This document shows positions 17,507 to 25,939 of a stretch of 64,000 bases of DNA, piece after piece. The stretch covers positions 372,001-436,000 of the forward strand of contig NZ_JALPVL010000002.1 of NCBI RefSeq assembly GCF_023544465.1. The letters run 5' to 3'. This DNA is from Paractinoplanes maris (GTDB taxonomy: Bacteria > Actinomycetota > Actinomycetes > Mycobacteriales > Micromonosporaceae). The notes below the pieces were generated by a model. That model had not been told where the DNA came from, made no database searches, and was given only the letters and a program-made list of their open reading frames with translations. Within the stretch, counting starts at the first letter, position 1. Each line of letters opens with the position of its first letter. Position numbers and translations under genes: made by a program.

Positions 17507-19902
17507 CGAACTGCCTCCACCATTTGGGTCACTTGGCCGACCAGCCGTTCCGGGTCGGCTACGGCTGCGCCGTGTACGCCCTCCTTGCAGGCCCGGAAGG
17601 CGTCACCGGCCCAGGGCCCGAGTTTGCGGTTGAAGTAGCTGAATACGCGGCCGCCCGCATCGGCGTCGTCGAACAAAGCCAGCGCGGCTACCTGAGTCGT
17701 GGTCTTCGCGGAGTTCAGCAGCGTCTCGACGTCGCCGTGGCGTTCACCGCGGCCGATTCGTACGGCCCGTACCCGTTGGTGGAAAACCGCTTCCAGCGCC
17801 GACCGGCAGCAGCTCGTGACCAGCGGGGACCGTAGGTCGACGGGAATCTCGTCGGTTTTGGCGAGGGCCCGCGCGTCGGAGAGGTACCGGTCGGCGGCGT
17901 CGAGGTTCTTGCGGATCTCCACCTCGGAGTTGCTTCGCCGGGTGACTTCCCAGATGACGGCGTCGATCCCCAGGCGGCGTACGGCCTCGGGCAGTCGGTC
18001 GTCGTGACTGAAGACCACGACCTGCCGGTCCTGGGCCAGCTCGGCGAGGACCTGGGCGAGGCCGTCGACCTTGGACGGGTCCATGCTCTGCACCGGGTCG
18101 TCGATGATCAGGAATCGGAACGGGCTGGCGTCCGCGGTCGCCCGGGGGAGGAAGACAGCCAGCCCGAGCGCGTGCAGTTCGCCTTGGCTCATGACCGCCA
18201 TGGCTGAGGTGGCCGTGCCGTCGACAGTCGCGGGGAAGGCGACCCTTCGGCGGGTGCTGGAACCGTCCAAGGTCATGCCGGCCAGCTCGACGTTGCTTTC
18301 TTGGCGCAGCTGCTCCCAGATCTGCTGGGATTGGTTCGCGAAGGGTGCGAGCTGGGCTGTGCGCAGGTCGGCGATGGCCGGCTTGATCCACGTCAGCGCA
18401 GCTTTGAGGAGGCCGAGAACCTCCTCTTCCTGTCGGGCCTGACGCGCCGCCGACAGCCAGTTCTGTAGATCAGCGGCGTGTTCTCGCCACGCGTCGTGCC
18501 GGGTGCGCAGCCAAGCTGCTGCGGCGTTGCGAGCCCGCTCGGTCGCGGTCTGCAGTGCCGCGTAGCTGGATCGCAGGTGGTCGGCGAGCAATTGTGGGTC
18601 GGCGTCCGCGGTAACGGATTGCCACCCGTGTGCAGCGGTGGCGAGCTCATCTCGTACGTCTGCGGGCAGTTCCTCGGTTCCGGCCGGCAGGTCGATGGTG
18701 AAGGCCAGCAGGCGTGCCGCGTCGCGGCGTGCGCTGCGTGCTGCCTCGTCGGCTTCGCGCCGGGCATCGGCTGCGTGTCGCGCCTGTCCGAGTTTTGCCT
18801 CGGCTGTGTCGAGCCAGTCCTGGTCGAGCTGACCAGTGCCGCAGACCGGGCAGGTTCCGGCGCCGTGCTGCCGGTAGTGATCGACTGCCATCTGCAGGAG
18901 CCGGGTGAGGTCGTTCTCCGCGACCGGGAGGGTCGCGAGGGTCGATGTGGACGCGACAAGCCGTTCGGCAATCGCCGCCACTTCCTCAGGTGACGCGGGG
19001 TCGGTGCTCGCGGCGATCTTGCGATAGCTGGCGATCGCTGGGTTGGTTTCGTCGTCGTTGCTGAGCAGCTGGTCGATCGCGTCGAGATCGGGTCGGGCGG
19101 GGGTGAGCAGTTTCGCGGCCGTTCGGGCCCGGTCGTCGTCCACCGTCTCCAGGGCGCCACGTACCGCCGTCCGCCCCGCTCGTACGGCCTTGGCCCGATC
19201 GTCGTAGATCTTGCGGAGGTTCTTGAGCCGGGTCTCGGCATCGGTGATCGGTTCGATGGCGAGCAGCGGGGCCATGGCGTCGAACAGCTCGCTGGGCCGC
19301 GACGACATCAGCCGGCCGAGGTCGTTCGCGGTGAGGAACGGGCGGTAGGTGTCCATCGGCTGGCGCCACCCGAGGTCGTCGGGCTGGGAGATCTGAGCCT
19401 GGCCGGGCTCGGTGGCGTCGTCGGCCCAGCTTCGCCGGATCCGCACGGGTGCGGCGACCCCGTCGAGGCGGGCGATCAGGTCGATCTCGCACGGTGCCGA
19501 GGTGTGCAGGTTGCGCCAGCCGTCACGGAAGATGCTGTTGCGTTCGGCCCACCGTTGGCTGTCGCCGGTCAGGGCGAGCTCGATGGCCTCGGCGAAGCTG
19601 GACTTGCCGGAGCCGTTGCGGCCCACCACGAGGGTGAGGCCGTTCTGCGGACGCAGGTGCAATGTCGCCTTCGGACCGATGCCACGGAAGCCGGCCACCG
19701 TCACCCGGTCGAGGTAGACGTTCTCGCGTACCTCAGTGGCGTCGTTGCGCCGCGGTAGGCGCGCATCCTCCCCGGCCAACACGGCCCGCAACTCCTCGTC
19801 GCCGGCGTAGGCGCCGAGGATGACCTCGGCGAGCTGATCGGACGCCTCGGTCTCAGCCAACCGGTCGAACACGACGTCCAGAAGTGCCTGATTCCTGCTC
19901 AT
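17503..19902 (-). CDS. SMC/RloC-like AAA ATPase with zinc-hook CxxC and HEPN-like C-terminus
   Basis: Protein of 799 aa starting at ATG 19902 with AAGGAGAG at 19908-19915; the open frame extends further upstream but without support. Visible elements: Walker A G-R-N-G-S-G-K-S-S (about 94-102) after V-A-G-F-R-G-I; helical arms; a C-P-V-C-G zinc-hook-like tip (about 350) in long heptad sequence; signature-like M-S-Q-G-E-L-H-A-L-G-L-A; Walker B F-L-I-I-D-D-P-V-Q-S-M-D; H-loop V-F-S-H-D-D; and a C-terminal helical domain with R770-A-C-K-E-G-V-H777, a possible HEPN R-x6-H site. This is the plan of RloC/PrrC-type anticodon nucleases, which sense DNA damage. Activity is inferred. Confidence 0.78.
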   Translation of the reverse strand: MSRNQALLDVVFDRLAETEASDQLAEVILGAYAGDEELRAVLAGEDARLPRRNDATEVRENVYLDRVTVAGFRGIGPKATLHLRPQNGLTLVVGRNGSGKSSFAEAIELALTGDSQRWAERNSIFRDGWRNLHTSAPCEIDLIARLDGVAAPVRIRRSWADDATEPGQAQISQPDDLGWRQPMDTYRPFLTANDLGRLMSSRPSELFDAMAPLLAIEPITDAETRLKNLRKIYDDRAKAVRAGRTAVRGALETVDDDRARTAAKLLTPARPDLDAIDQLLSNDDETNPAIASYRKIAASTDPASPEEVAAIAERLVASTSTLATLPVAENDLTRLLQMAVDHYRQHGAGTCPVCGTGQLDQDWLDTAEAKLGQARHAADARREADEAARSARRDAARLLAFTIDLPAGTEELPADVRDELATAAHGWQSVTADADPQLLADHLRSSYAALQTATERARNAAAAWLRTRHDAWREHAADLQNWLSAARQARQEEEVLGLLKAALTWIKPAIADLRTAQLAPFANQSQQIWEQLRQESNVELAGMTLDGSSTRRRVAFPATVDGTATSAMAVMSQGELHALGLAVFLPRATADASPFRFLIIDDPVQSMDPSKVDGLAQVLAELAQDRQVVVFSHDDRLPEAVRRLGIDAVIWEVTRRSNSEVEIRKNLDAADRYLSDARALAKTDEIPVDLRSPLVTSCCRSALEAVFHQRVRAVRIGRGERHGDVETLLNSAKTTTQVAALALFDDADAGGRVFSYFNRKLGPWAGDAFRACKEGVHGAAVADPERLVGQVTQMVEAVR

Positions 19903-19967
19903 CTGACTCTCCTTGGCCGAAGTGAGCCGAAGGTGTCTGGTAGCACCGTGTCGGCTGACAACCACCA

Positions 19968-20020
19968 TGCCATAAACTGGCAATTGCTGGAAGACACTGG
20001 GATACCGTATAGTTCTCGTT
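19968..20020 (+). promoter_or_regulatory. Promoter with operator-like inverted repeat; leaderless transcript predicted
   Basis: TTGCTG (19984-19989) and TATAGT (20008-20013), 18 bp apart, make a recognisable -35/-10 pair. The expected start of transcription (about 20020) coincides with the GTG at 20021, so the operon mRNA is probably leaderless. TGCCA (19968-19972) and TGGCA (19978-19982), with a 5-bp spacer, form an inverted repeat immediately before the -35, in the gap between the ATPase gene and the operon, as an operator would. No regulator gene is evident in the operon. Confidence 0.55.
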
Positions 20021-20818
20021 GTGACATCTCCCGCCGAAGCCCTCGAGCGCCGCATCGACGAACTCCGCGCTGCCGTCCGCAAGGCGGTGACGGCCGGAGA
20101 GCGAGACCGTGCCCGAGAGTTGCGCAAGGAGCTGCGACGGCTTGAGGACGCGTGGGATGAGGCCCTCGATGAACTCGCCGACCAGACGGAACGGCCGGTC
20201 AAGCCGGTTCCGCGGCAGGCCGGACCGCTGCTACCGCTGCGCGAGCAGGTTCACCAAGCGCTGACCTTGCTCGGCGCCCCGGCCGCGCCGAGGTTGATCA
20301 TCGCGGTGCACGAGGCGTTTCACGTCGGCGAGATAATCCCGGCCCGGCTCACCAGCCTGCGCCGCGACGAGGAGCGTTCCTTCCGGACCGCGCCGCACTC
20401 CCGGCCGTACTATTTGTGCCCCGCCCTGACCGCCGATTTGCTGGCACCGGCCCGCGGCCTGCTGGCGGTTTCCACCTGGCCGATGGCCAACCGGGTGATC
20501 GGGCCGCTGAGCCCGCGGGTCGATTTCCTCATCTCGGCGATCCGCCTCGCCGGGCACCTGGACCGCATCCCCGATCCGAGCACCGATGCGCGGCGGTTGT
20601 TGTGGCGCTTCGCTGCCAACATCCCCGGTGCCGCGCCCAGCGCCGCCGCCATGACGCCTGCGGCCGTCGCCGACGCCGCGGAAGCCGAACTCGACATTCA
20701 CCGGGACTCCGACCGGTCGCACCGCGAAGCGGCCGCGAAACGAGCCCGCGAGCAACTCGACGACATCGAGCAGCTCTTCGGCAGCCGCCTGCGCGGCGTC
20801 GCCTCCACCGGGTCCTGA
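20021..20818 (+). CDS. Operon gene 1: unknown protein with N-terminal coiled coil
   Basis: Protein of 265 aa starting at GTG 20021, with no ribosome-binding site but directly after a promoter (leaderless). The first ~55 residues are a charged coiled coil (L-E-R-R-I-D-E-L-R-A-A-V-R-K, R-E-L-R-K-E-L-R-R-L-E-D). The middle contains L-I-I-A-V-H-E-A-F-H and L-T-S-L-R-R-D-E-E-R-S-F, which looks like a small DNA-binding or protein-interaction domain; H-E-A-F-H is not a convincing metalloprotease motif. The C-terminus is helical and charged. It heads the tight eight-gene cluster ending at 33542. I do not recognise the family. A role in regulation or assembly of the complex is only inference. Confidence 0.7.
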   Translation: MTSPAEALERRIDELRAAVRKAVTAGERDRARELRKELRRLEDAWDEALDELADQTERPVKPVPRQAGPLLPLREQVHQALTLLGAPAAPRLIIAVHEAFHVGEIIPARLTSLRRDEERSFRTAPHSRPYYLCPALTADLLAPARGLLAVSTWPMANRVIGPLSPRVDFLISAIRLAGHLDRIPDPSTDARRLLWRFAANIPGAAPSAAAMTPAAVADAAEAELDIHRDSDRSHREAAAKRAREQLDDIEQLFGSRLRGVASTGS

Positions 20819-20861
20819 GACCCACCCCCGATAACACTCGTCTTCCGCGAAGGACGACCAA

Positions 20862-21965
20862 ATGGACAACGACACTTCCGAACGACTGCGTCGCCTCCGC
20901 GGAGCAGTCCCCGCGAAACGCCACAATGCGCGAACCGTGGCCGCACTGACGGGCAATCCCGGCTGTGCCCGCCGTGCCGTGCTCGACGCCGCCGGCGTGG
21001 ATAAGGAACAGCTGGCCCGGCACGTCGGGTTTCCGGCGAAGTTCGGTCAATCGCAGTTCGCGATCACCCGCGGCAACGCCTTCGAGGCCCAGGTCAAAGC
21101 GAACGCGTTTGCCGAGCTGATCCGGCTGCTCCGGGAAACCCTCGAGCTGGAGTTGAACGAGGTCGGCCAGACCGACCTGGAAGAGGTGGGTGGCAACACC
21201 AGCCAGGAGATGCGCCACATCCGGTCCCGTCAGAAGCTGACCGGCGCGGCCGCCGACGGCGAGTCGACGTTCTTCGACCATCCCCTGCTGACCCTCGACG
21301 TCGGCGGCAACACCGTCTACCTCGAGCCCGACCTGGTGGCCTTCCACCACAACGGCAAGTTCCACGTCGTCGAGATCAAGTCCTTCGCCGTCATCGACGA
21401 TCAGGCCGACGGCGGCAAGGTCGCCGCCGCGGCGACCCAATCCGCGGTGTACGTGCTGGCCCTGCGGCGCCTGCTCGGCGACGACGACGCGGTCTCGGAC
21501 GAGGTGGTGCTCGTCTGCCCGAAGGACTTCTCCAACCAGCCGGTCGCCACCAAGGTCGACGTGCGCAAGCAGCTGATCGTGCTGCAACACCAACTGAGCC
21601 GGCTGTCCCGCATCGAAAAGCTGGTCGGCGAGCTGCCGCCGGCTCTGACCTTCGACCTTGCCGCCGGCGACGACGGCAAGCCGACCCGGTCCGCCGCCGC
21701 ATTGACTGCCGCCCTGGCCGAGGTCGAGGCCCGTTATGCGCCCGACTGTCTCGCCAAGTGTGAGATGGCGTTCTTCTGCCGCAAGGAAGCGAGCGGTTGC
21801 ACCGCCACACTCGGCATCAACGTCCGTGAAGAACTGGGCGGCGTCGAAACAGTCGCCGAGGCGCTCGGCCTCGCCGACGGCAGCCTGATCGCCTCCGACA
21901 GCCAGGCCGAGGCCGCAGCGATGCTGCGGACCACGGCCGAGATCTATGGCTCGGTGACGGCGTGA
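20862..21965 (+). CDS. Operon gene 2: Cas4/RecB-like PD-(D/E)XK nuclease with Fe-S cysteines
   Basis: Protein of 367 aa. The nuclease core is L-E-P-D-L-V-A-F (D about 156) ... H-V-V-E-I-K-S-F (E170, K172), the PD-(D/E)XK metal site. Four cysteines are placed as in Cas4/AddB Fe-S nucleases: C35 (N-P-G-C-A) at the N-terminus and C296, C300, C306 near the C-terminus, with C313 as an extra. Cas4-like enzymes are single-strand exonucleases that resect ends. There is no cas1, cas2 or CRISPR array in the window, so a CRISPR role is not supported. It is encoded 43 bp after gene 1, and its stop overlaps the next GTG. Confidence 0.85.
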   Translation: MDNDTSERLRRLRGAVPAKRHNARTVAALTGNPGCARRAVLDAAGVDKEQLARHVGFPAKFGQSQFAITRGNAFEAQVKANAFAELIRLLRETLELELNEVGQTDLEEVGGNTSQEMRHIRSRQKLTGAAADGESTFFDHPLLTLDVGGNTVYLEPDLVAFHHNGKFHVVEIKSFAVIDDQADGGKVAAAATQSAVYVLALRRLLGDDDAVSDEVVLVCPKDFSNQPVATKVDVRKQLIVLQHQLSRLSRIEKLVGELPPALTFDLAAGDDGKPTRSAAALTAALAEVEARYAPDCLAKCEMAFFCRKEASGCTATLGINVREELGGVETVAEALGLADGSLIASDSQAEAAAMLRTTAEIYGSVTA

Positions 21966-23446
21966 GCGCGATTTCCTCGTACGCCCGTGCCTGCGCGGTA
22001 AGTGCCGGCCACGCCTTCCCGATTGCTACCCGCCGGCACGTCTTCCTTTCCGAGCGGCCCTTGGTCCTGGTTCCTCTCGCCATGGCGGGCGAGGCGAACG
22101 CCCCTCTCGCCGCCATGATCGGCAGCGATGTTGCCCACCCGACGCTGCTCTTCGTCCCGCAACCGCGTAACCGGGACATGCGTTTCGAGTTCGCCGCATC
22201 ACTCGCCGAGGTCGTGCTCGACTACGTCCGTTCCCGCACTCAGCGTTCCGAGGTCCTTGGCAACGACGTTGTTTTCCTCGAGGCGCCGCAATTGCTCGTG
22301 CCGAATCGGGCCGGAGCGGCTTTCGTCCGGCTGCTGGGCCGCTCAACGCGTTTTCGGCGCACCACCGGCCTGTATCCGGTGCCGCAACGAGTGCCGACGC
22401 TCGGCCGTTGGCTCACCTACCTCGCCGAGCGTTCCGAACATCCGGGCTCCGCGGCGATGCTAGCGATGACCGAGGCGCTGAGCATGCACTGGGCCAGCGG
22501 TCAGAGCGCCCTCGAAGATGCGAATCTGGCCGCGATCCTCGGATGGATCGATCCGCCGGACGGCGTGACCGGCCCCGAGGCGGCCATCGCGGCGGAGGAT
22601 CCGCTGGTGTGGCCGCCCGCCGGCCCCAGCACCGATCCGTCCTTCGACAACGAGGTGCTCGCCCCGGCGATCCGGGCATACGCCGACTCGGCGCCGGACA
22701 GCCCGAGGCGTATGCACGCTCTGCAGACCCTGGAGCGTGAGCTGCGCGGCCAGATGGAGCCGACGTGGCGCCTGATGTGGCGGGCGGTCGACGTGCTGCG
22801 CGCGCTGCCGCCCGGCGACACCGTCGAGCAACGGTGGACGGCCGACCGCAAGGATTTCAGCCGCTACCACAACTACCTCGTCATGGATGGCCGCCCGCAG
22901 GCCCGCCGCGACGGCGCGGTCGTCGCCGCCCGCCGGCTGCAGACCCTCGAGCGCGAGCAGACCTTGTACGACGCGACCCGGGCGCTCGACGACCCGCTGG
23001 TGATGGCCAACTTCCGGGTCACCGGTGAGGCCTTCGAGGGCACGGTGGTCTCGGTCGAACGCGACCGGCGGGTCACCGGCGAGAAGGGCCGGCGAATCAC
23101 CAGACCGTTGATCGTCGTAAGCACCGGCGACCCTATGCACCTCGCGGTCGGCGCCGCGGTCCGTTCTCCCGCCCGCCTGGGGCAGGAAGCGACCATCGTC
23201 GAGATCCGCCGCCTGGCCGACAGCACGCTGGTCACTCTCGAGCTCGCCGGCGGCATGGGCCGTCGCGCCGCTCCGGCGCCGGGCACAGTGCCCGAGGAAA
23301 AGGACGACATCACCTACACGAGCGCATTCCCCGACGCTTTCCGCACACCCGACCTTCCGCCGACCGAGCTGACCCCATGGACGCATGGCGGGCCGCCGCA
23401 GCCGTACGTGCCCACCGAGGACGACGCCCGGGAGGTGTGGGAATGA
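21962..23446 (+). CDS. Operon gene 3: unknown 494-aa protein with C-terminal OB-like domain
   Basis: Starts at GTG 21962, overlapping the nuclease stop (GTGA). The N-terminal 230 residues are mixed alpha/beta without a catalytic motif (P-T-L-L-F-V-P-Q-P-R-N-R-D, then V-F-L-E-A-P-Q-L-L-V-P). The centre has a helical segment (R-R-M-H-A-L-Q-T-L-E-R-E-L-R-G-Q). The C-terminal ~150 residues are a beta-rich module with F-E-G-T-V-V-S-V-E-R-D and L-I-V-V-S-T-G-D, consistent with an OB fold, usually a single-strand nucleic-acid binder. I do not recognise the family. It lies between nuclease and helicase and may bridge them. Confidence 0.7.
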   Translation: MSAISSYARACAVSAGHAFPIATRRHVFLSERPLVLVPLAMAGEANAPLAAMIGSDVAHPTLLFVPQPRNRDMRFEFAASLAEVVLDYVRSRTQRSEVLGNDVVFLEAPQLLVPNRAGAAFVRLLGRSTRFRRTTGLYPVPQRVPTLGRWLTYLAERSEHPGSAAMLAMTEALSMHWASGQSALEDANLAAILGWIDPPDGVTGPEAAIAAEDPLVWPPAGPSTDPSFDNEVLAPAIRAYADSAPDSPRRMHALQTLERELRGQMEPTWRLMWRAVDVLRALPPGDTVEQRWTADRKDFSRYHNYLVMDGRPQARRDGAVVAARRLQTLEREQTLYDATRALDDPLVMANFRVTGEAFEGTVVSVERDRRVTGEKGRRITRPLIVVSTGDPMHLAVGAAVRSPARLGQEATIVEIRRLADSTLVTLELAGGMGRRAAPAPGTVPEEKDDITYTSAFPDAFRTPDLPPTELTPWTHGGPPQPYVPTEDDAREVWE

Positions 23447-24753
23447 CCTTCGACCCGGCTGTGGAAGCCGAGCGCGTCACCGCGGAAATCCTGGCCGACT
23501 TCCGCTCCGGAAAGTACCGCGGTGTGGTCGTCGACTCCCCACCCGGCGCCGGAAAGTCGACGCTCGTGGTGCGGGCCGCCGTCTCTCTCGCCGTGGACGG
23601 CGAGCGCTCGATCATCGTCGCCCAGACCAACGAGCAGGTCGACGACCTGACCGCCGCCATGGCCGCCCAGCTCCCCACCGGCCTCGTGGTCGGCCGGCTC
23701 ACCAGCTCGACGTACGGCCGGCCGCAGCGCTTCACGAACGTCACCAACGTGCTGATCGACAAAGACGTCAGCAACCTGCTCAGCTGCGAAATCATTGTCG
23801 CGACGGCGTCCAAGTGGGCGTACGTGAAGGACCGGTCGTGGCCGTGGGCGATCGTCGACGAGGCCTACCAGATGCGCTCGGACCTGTTGCTGGCCGTCGC
23901 ACCCCGTTTCGAGCGGGCGCTTTTCGTCGGCGACCCGGGACAGCTCGATCCGTTCTCAGTCGTGCAGAACGATCGGTGGCGCGGGCTGACCTGGGATCCG
24001 ATGCAAAGCGCGGTGGCCGGCCTGCTGCGCAGCAACCCCTCGCTGCCGGTGCATCGGCTGCCGGTGTCCTGGCGGCTGCCGGCGAGTGCCGAGCAGGTGG
24101 TGACGCAGTCGTTCTACCCGTTCACCGGCTTCCGCACCGGGACCGGCCCGGGCGAACGAGAGCTCAGCTTCACCACGAAGCCCTTCGGGCGTACCGCAGT
24201 GGACGCCGTCCTGGCCGAGGCGGCCACCTCCGGTTGGGGTTTCTACGAGTTGGACGCCAAGCACACCATGCGCACCGACGCGGAAGCCGTGGCCGCGGTC
24301 GCCGAGGTGACCCGACGATTCCTCGATCGTGGCGCGACAGCCCGGTCCGGTGATACCTCGCGATCGGTCACGCCGGATCGCATCGCCGTCGGCGCGGCCC
24401 ACCGCGACCAGGTCGCCGCACTTCGGGCCGCGTTGATCGACCTGCCCGATGTCACCGTCGACACCGCCAACCGGCTCCAAGGCCGCGAGTACGACGTGAC
24501 CGTAGTGCTGCATCCGCTGTCGGGCCGTCGAGACGCGACCGCGTTCCACCTCGAAGCCGGCCGCCTGTGCGTGCTCACCTCCCGACACCGGCAGGCGTGC
24601 GTCGTCGTCGGGCGAGCCGGCATCCGGGAACTGCTCGACGCTCATCCGTCCAGTGAGCCGGTCCACCTGCACGAACCGGTCAAGTTCCCGGACGGTTGGG
24701 CAGCGAACCAGATCGTGATGGAACACCTCCTCAAGCACCGCGTGGCTCGATAG
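23443..24753 (+). CDS. Operon gene 4: SF1 (UvrD/Nam7-like) DNA helicase
   Basis: Protein of 436 aa. ATG 23443 overlaps the previous stop (ATGA), with GGAGG upstream. Motif I is D-S-P-P-G-A-G-K-S-T (31-40). The Q/Ia region is I-I-V-A-Q-T-N-E-Q-V. Motif II is W-A-I-V-D-E-A-Y-Q (about 136-143), motif III is F-V-G-D-P-G-Q-L-D-P-F (about 161-171), motif IV region L-P-V-S-W-R-L-P, and the late motif T-A-N-R-L-Q-G-R-E-Y-D-V-T-V-V (about 343) matches motifs V/VI of superfamily 1. The D-E-A-Y at motif II, rather than D-E-A-Q, is a mild variation. Probably unwinds DNA for the neighbouring nucleases. Confidence 0.85.
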   Translation: MTFDPAVEAERVTAEILADFRSGKYRGVVVDSPPGAGKSTLVVRAAVSLAVDGERSIIVAQTNEQVDDLTAAMAAQLPTGLVVGRLTSSTYGRPQRFTNVTNVLIDKDVSNLLSCEIIVATASKWAYVKDRSWPWAIVDEAYQMRSDLLLAVAPRFERALFVGDPGQLDPFSVVQNDRWRGLTWDPMQSAVAGLLRSNPSLPVHRLPVSWRLPASAEQVVTQSFYPFTGFRTGTGPGERELSFTTKPFGRTAVDAVLAEAATSGWGFYELDAKHTMRTDAEAVAAVAEVTRRFLDRGATARSGDTSRSVTPDRIAVGAAHRDQVAALRAALIDLPDVTVDTANRLQGREYDVTVVLHPLSGRRDATAFHLEAGRLCVLTSRHRQACVVVGRAGIRELLDAHPSSEPVHLHEPVKFPDGWAANQIVMEHLLKHRVAR

Positions 24754-24768
24754 CCCGGGACGGACCAC

Positions 24769-25917
24769 ATGAGATTTCTGCACACCTCCGACTGGCACGT
24801 CGGCAAGACCCTCAAGGGTCACCACCGTCTCCCGGAACAACGCGACGTCCTGAACGAGATCGTCGGCCTGGCTGGCGAGCACGAGGTCGACGCCGTCCTG
24901 ATCGCGGGCGACATCTACGACTCGGCCGCGCCGTCGGCGGAGGCCCAGCAGCTGGTTGTGCAAACCCTGCTCGCCCTGCGCGACCTGGGCATACCGGTGG
25001 TCGCCATCGCCGGCAACCACGACCATGCCGCGACCTTCGACGCCTACCGGCCGCTCATGAACGAGGTCGGCATCCACCTCGTCGGAACCCCGCTCACCGG
25101 CTCTCTCGACCTGACCGCCCGTTCCACCGGCGAGCCCGTCGTCATCGCCACCCTGCCGTTCATCCATCAGCGCTCCGTCGTTCGCGCCGCGGAGTTGCTC
25201 GGCAGCACGCCGATGGAGAACTCGATCAGCTACGCCCAACGGCTCCAAGACATGCTGGCCGCGCTGGCCACACCATTCCGGCCCGACGCGATCAACATCA
25301 TGATGGCCCACCTCACCGTCACCGGAAGCACCTTCGGCGGCGGCGAACGGGCCGCCCAGTCAATCTTCGAATATCAGGTGCCGGCCGCCGCCTTCCCCAC
25401 TACGACGACCTATGTCGCCCTCGGTCATCTGCACCGTCGGCAAAAGGTCGCCGCATCGGTCCCAGTGCACTACAGCGGCTCACCGCTGGCCATCGACTTC
25501 GGGGAGCAGAACAACGAGAGCGTCGTGTGCCTCGTTGAAGCGACGCCCACCACCACGGCCCGGATCACCGACCTCCCGATTCGAAGCGGTCGCCGCCTGC
25601 TGACCATCAGCGGCACGCTCGCCGAGATCGCCGCCCAGACCGACGTGGCGGGAGATGCCTTCCTCCGGGTCTGGATCAAGGAACCCGCGCGGGCGGGGCT
25701 GCGCGACCAGGTCATCGCAATTCTCCCGAACGCTCTCGAAGTCCGTATCCATCCGGGCTTTACCGTGCCGACGGCCAATTCACGACCGTCGAACGCTTCC
25801 GGCGGTGACCGCACCCCGGCCGAGCTGTTCGCCGAATACTGCGCGACCAAGAACGTCGACGACCCCCGGGTGCAGGCACTGTTCACGCGCCTGCACGACG
25901 CTACCTTCCAGTCATGA
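24769..25917 (+). CDS. sbcD: Operon gene 5: SbcD/Mre11-like nuclease subunit
   Basis: Protein of 382 aa, 15 bp after the helicase. Calcineurin-type phosphoesterase motifs are intact: M-R-F-L-H-T-S-D-W-H (D8, H10), I-A-G-D-I-Y-D (D48), A-G-N-H-D-H (N83, H84, D85) and a later A-L-G-H-L-H. Length, order and the following gene identify it as the Mn-dependent exo/endonuclease partner of SbcC, which processes double-strand ends and hairpins. The copy is embedded in a specialised operon, so it may be a dedicated rather than the housekeeping SbcD. Confidence 0.93.
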   Translation: MRFLHTSDWHVGKTLKGHHRLPEQRDVLNEIVGLAGEHEVDAVLIAGDIYDSAAPSAEAQQLVVQTLLALRDLGIPVVAIAGNHDHAATFDAYRPLMNEVGIHLVGTPLTGSLDLTARSTGEPVVIATLPFIHQRSVVRAAELLGSTPMENSISYAQRLQDMLAALATPFRPDAINIMMAHLTVTGSTFGGGERAAQSIFEYQVPAAAFPTTTTYVALGHLHRRQKVAASVPVHYSGSPLAIDFGEQNNESVVCLVEATPTTTARITDLPIRSGRRLLTISGTLAEIAAQTDVAGDAFLRVWIKEPARAGLRDQVIAILPNALEVRIHPGFTVPTANSRPSNASGGDRTPAELFAEYCATKNVDDPRVQALFTRLHDATFQS

Positions 25918-25939
25918 CCCGACAGCTCGAGGAGGACTC

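Noticed and set aside
20862..21965. Cas4-like gene as part of a CRISPR-Cas locus
   Set aside because: No CRISPR array, cas1, cas2 or effector gene is in the window. The neighbours are SbcCD and a helicase.
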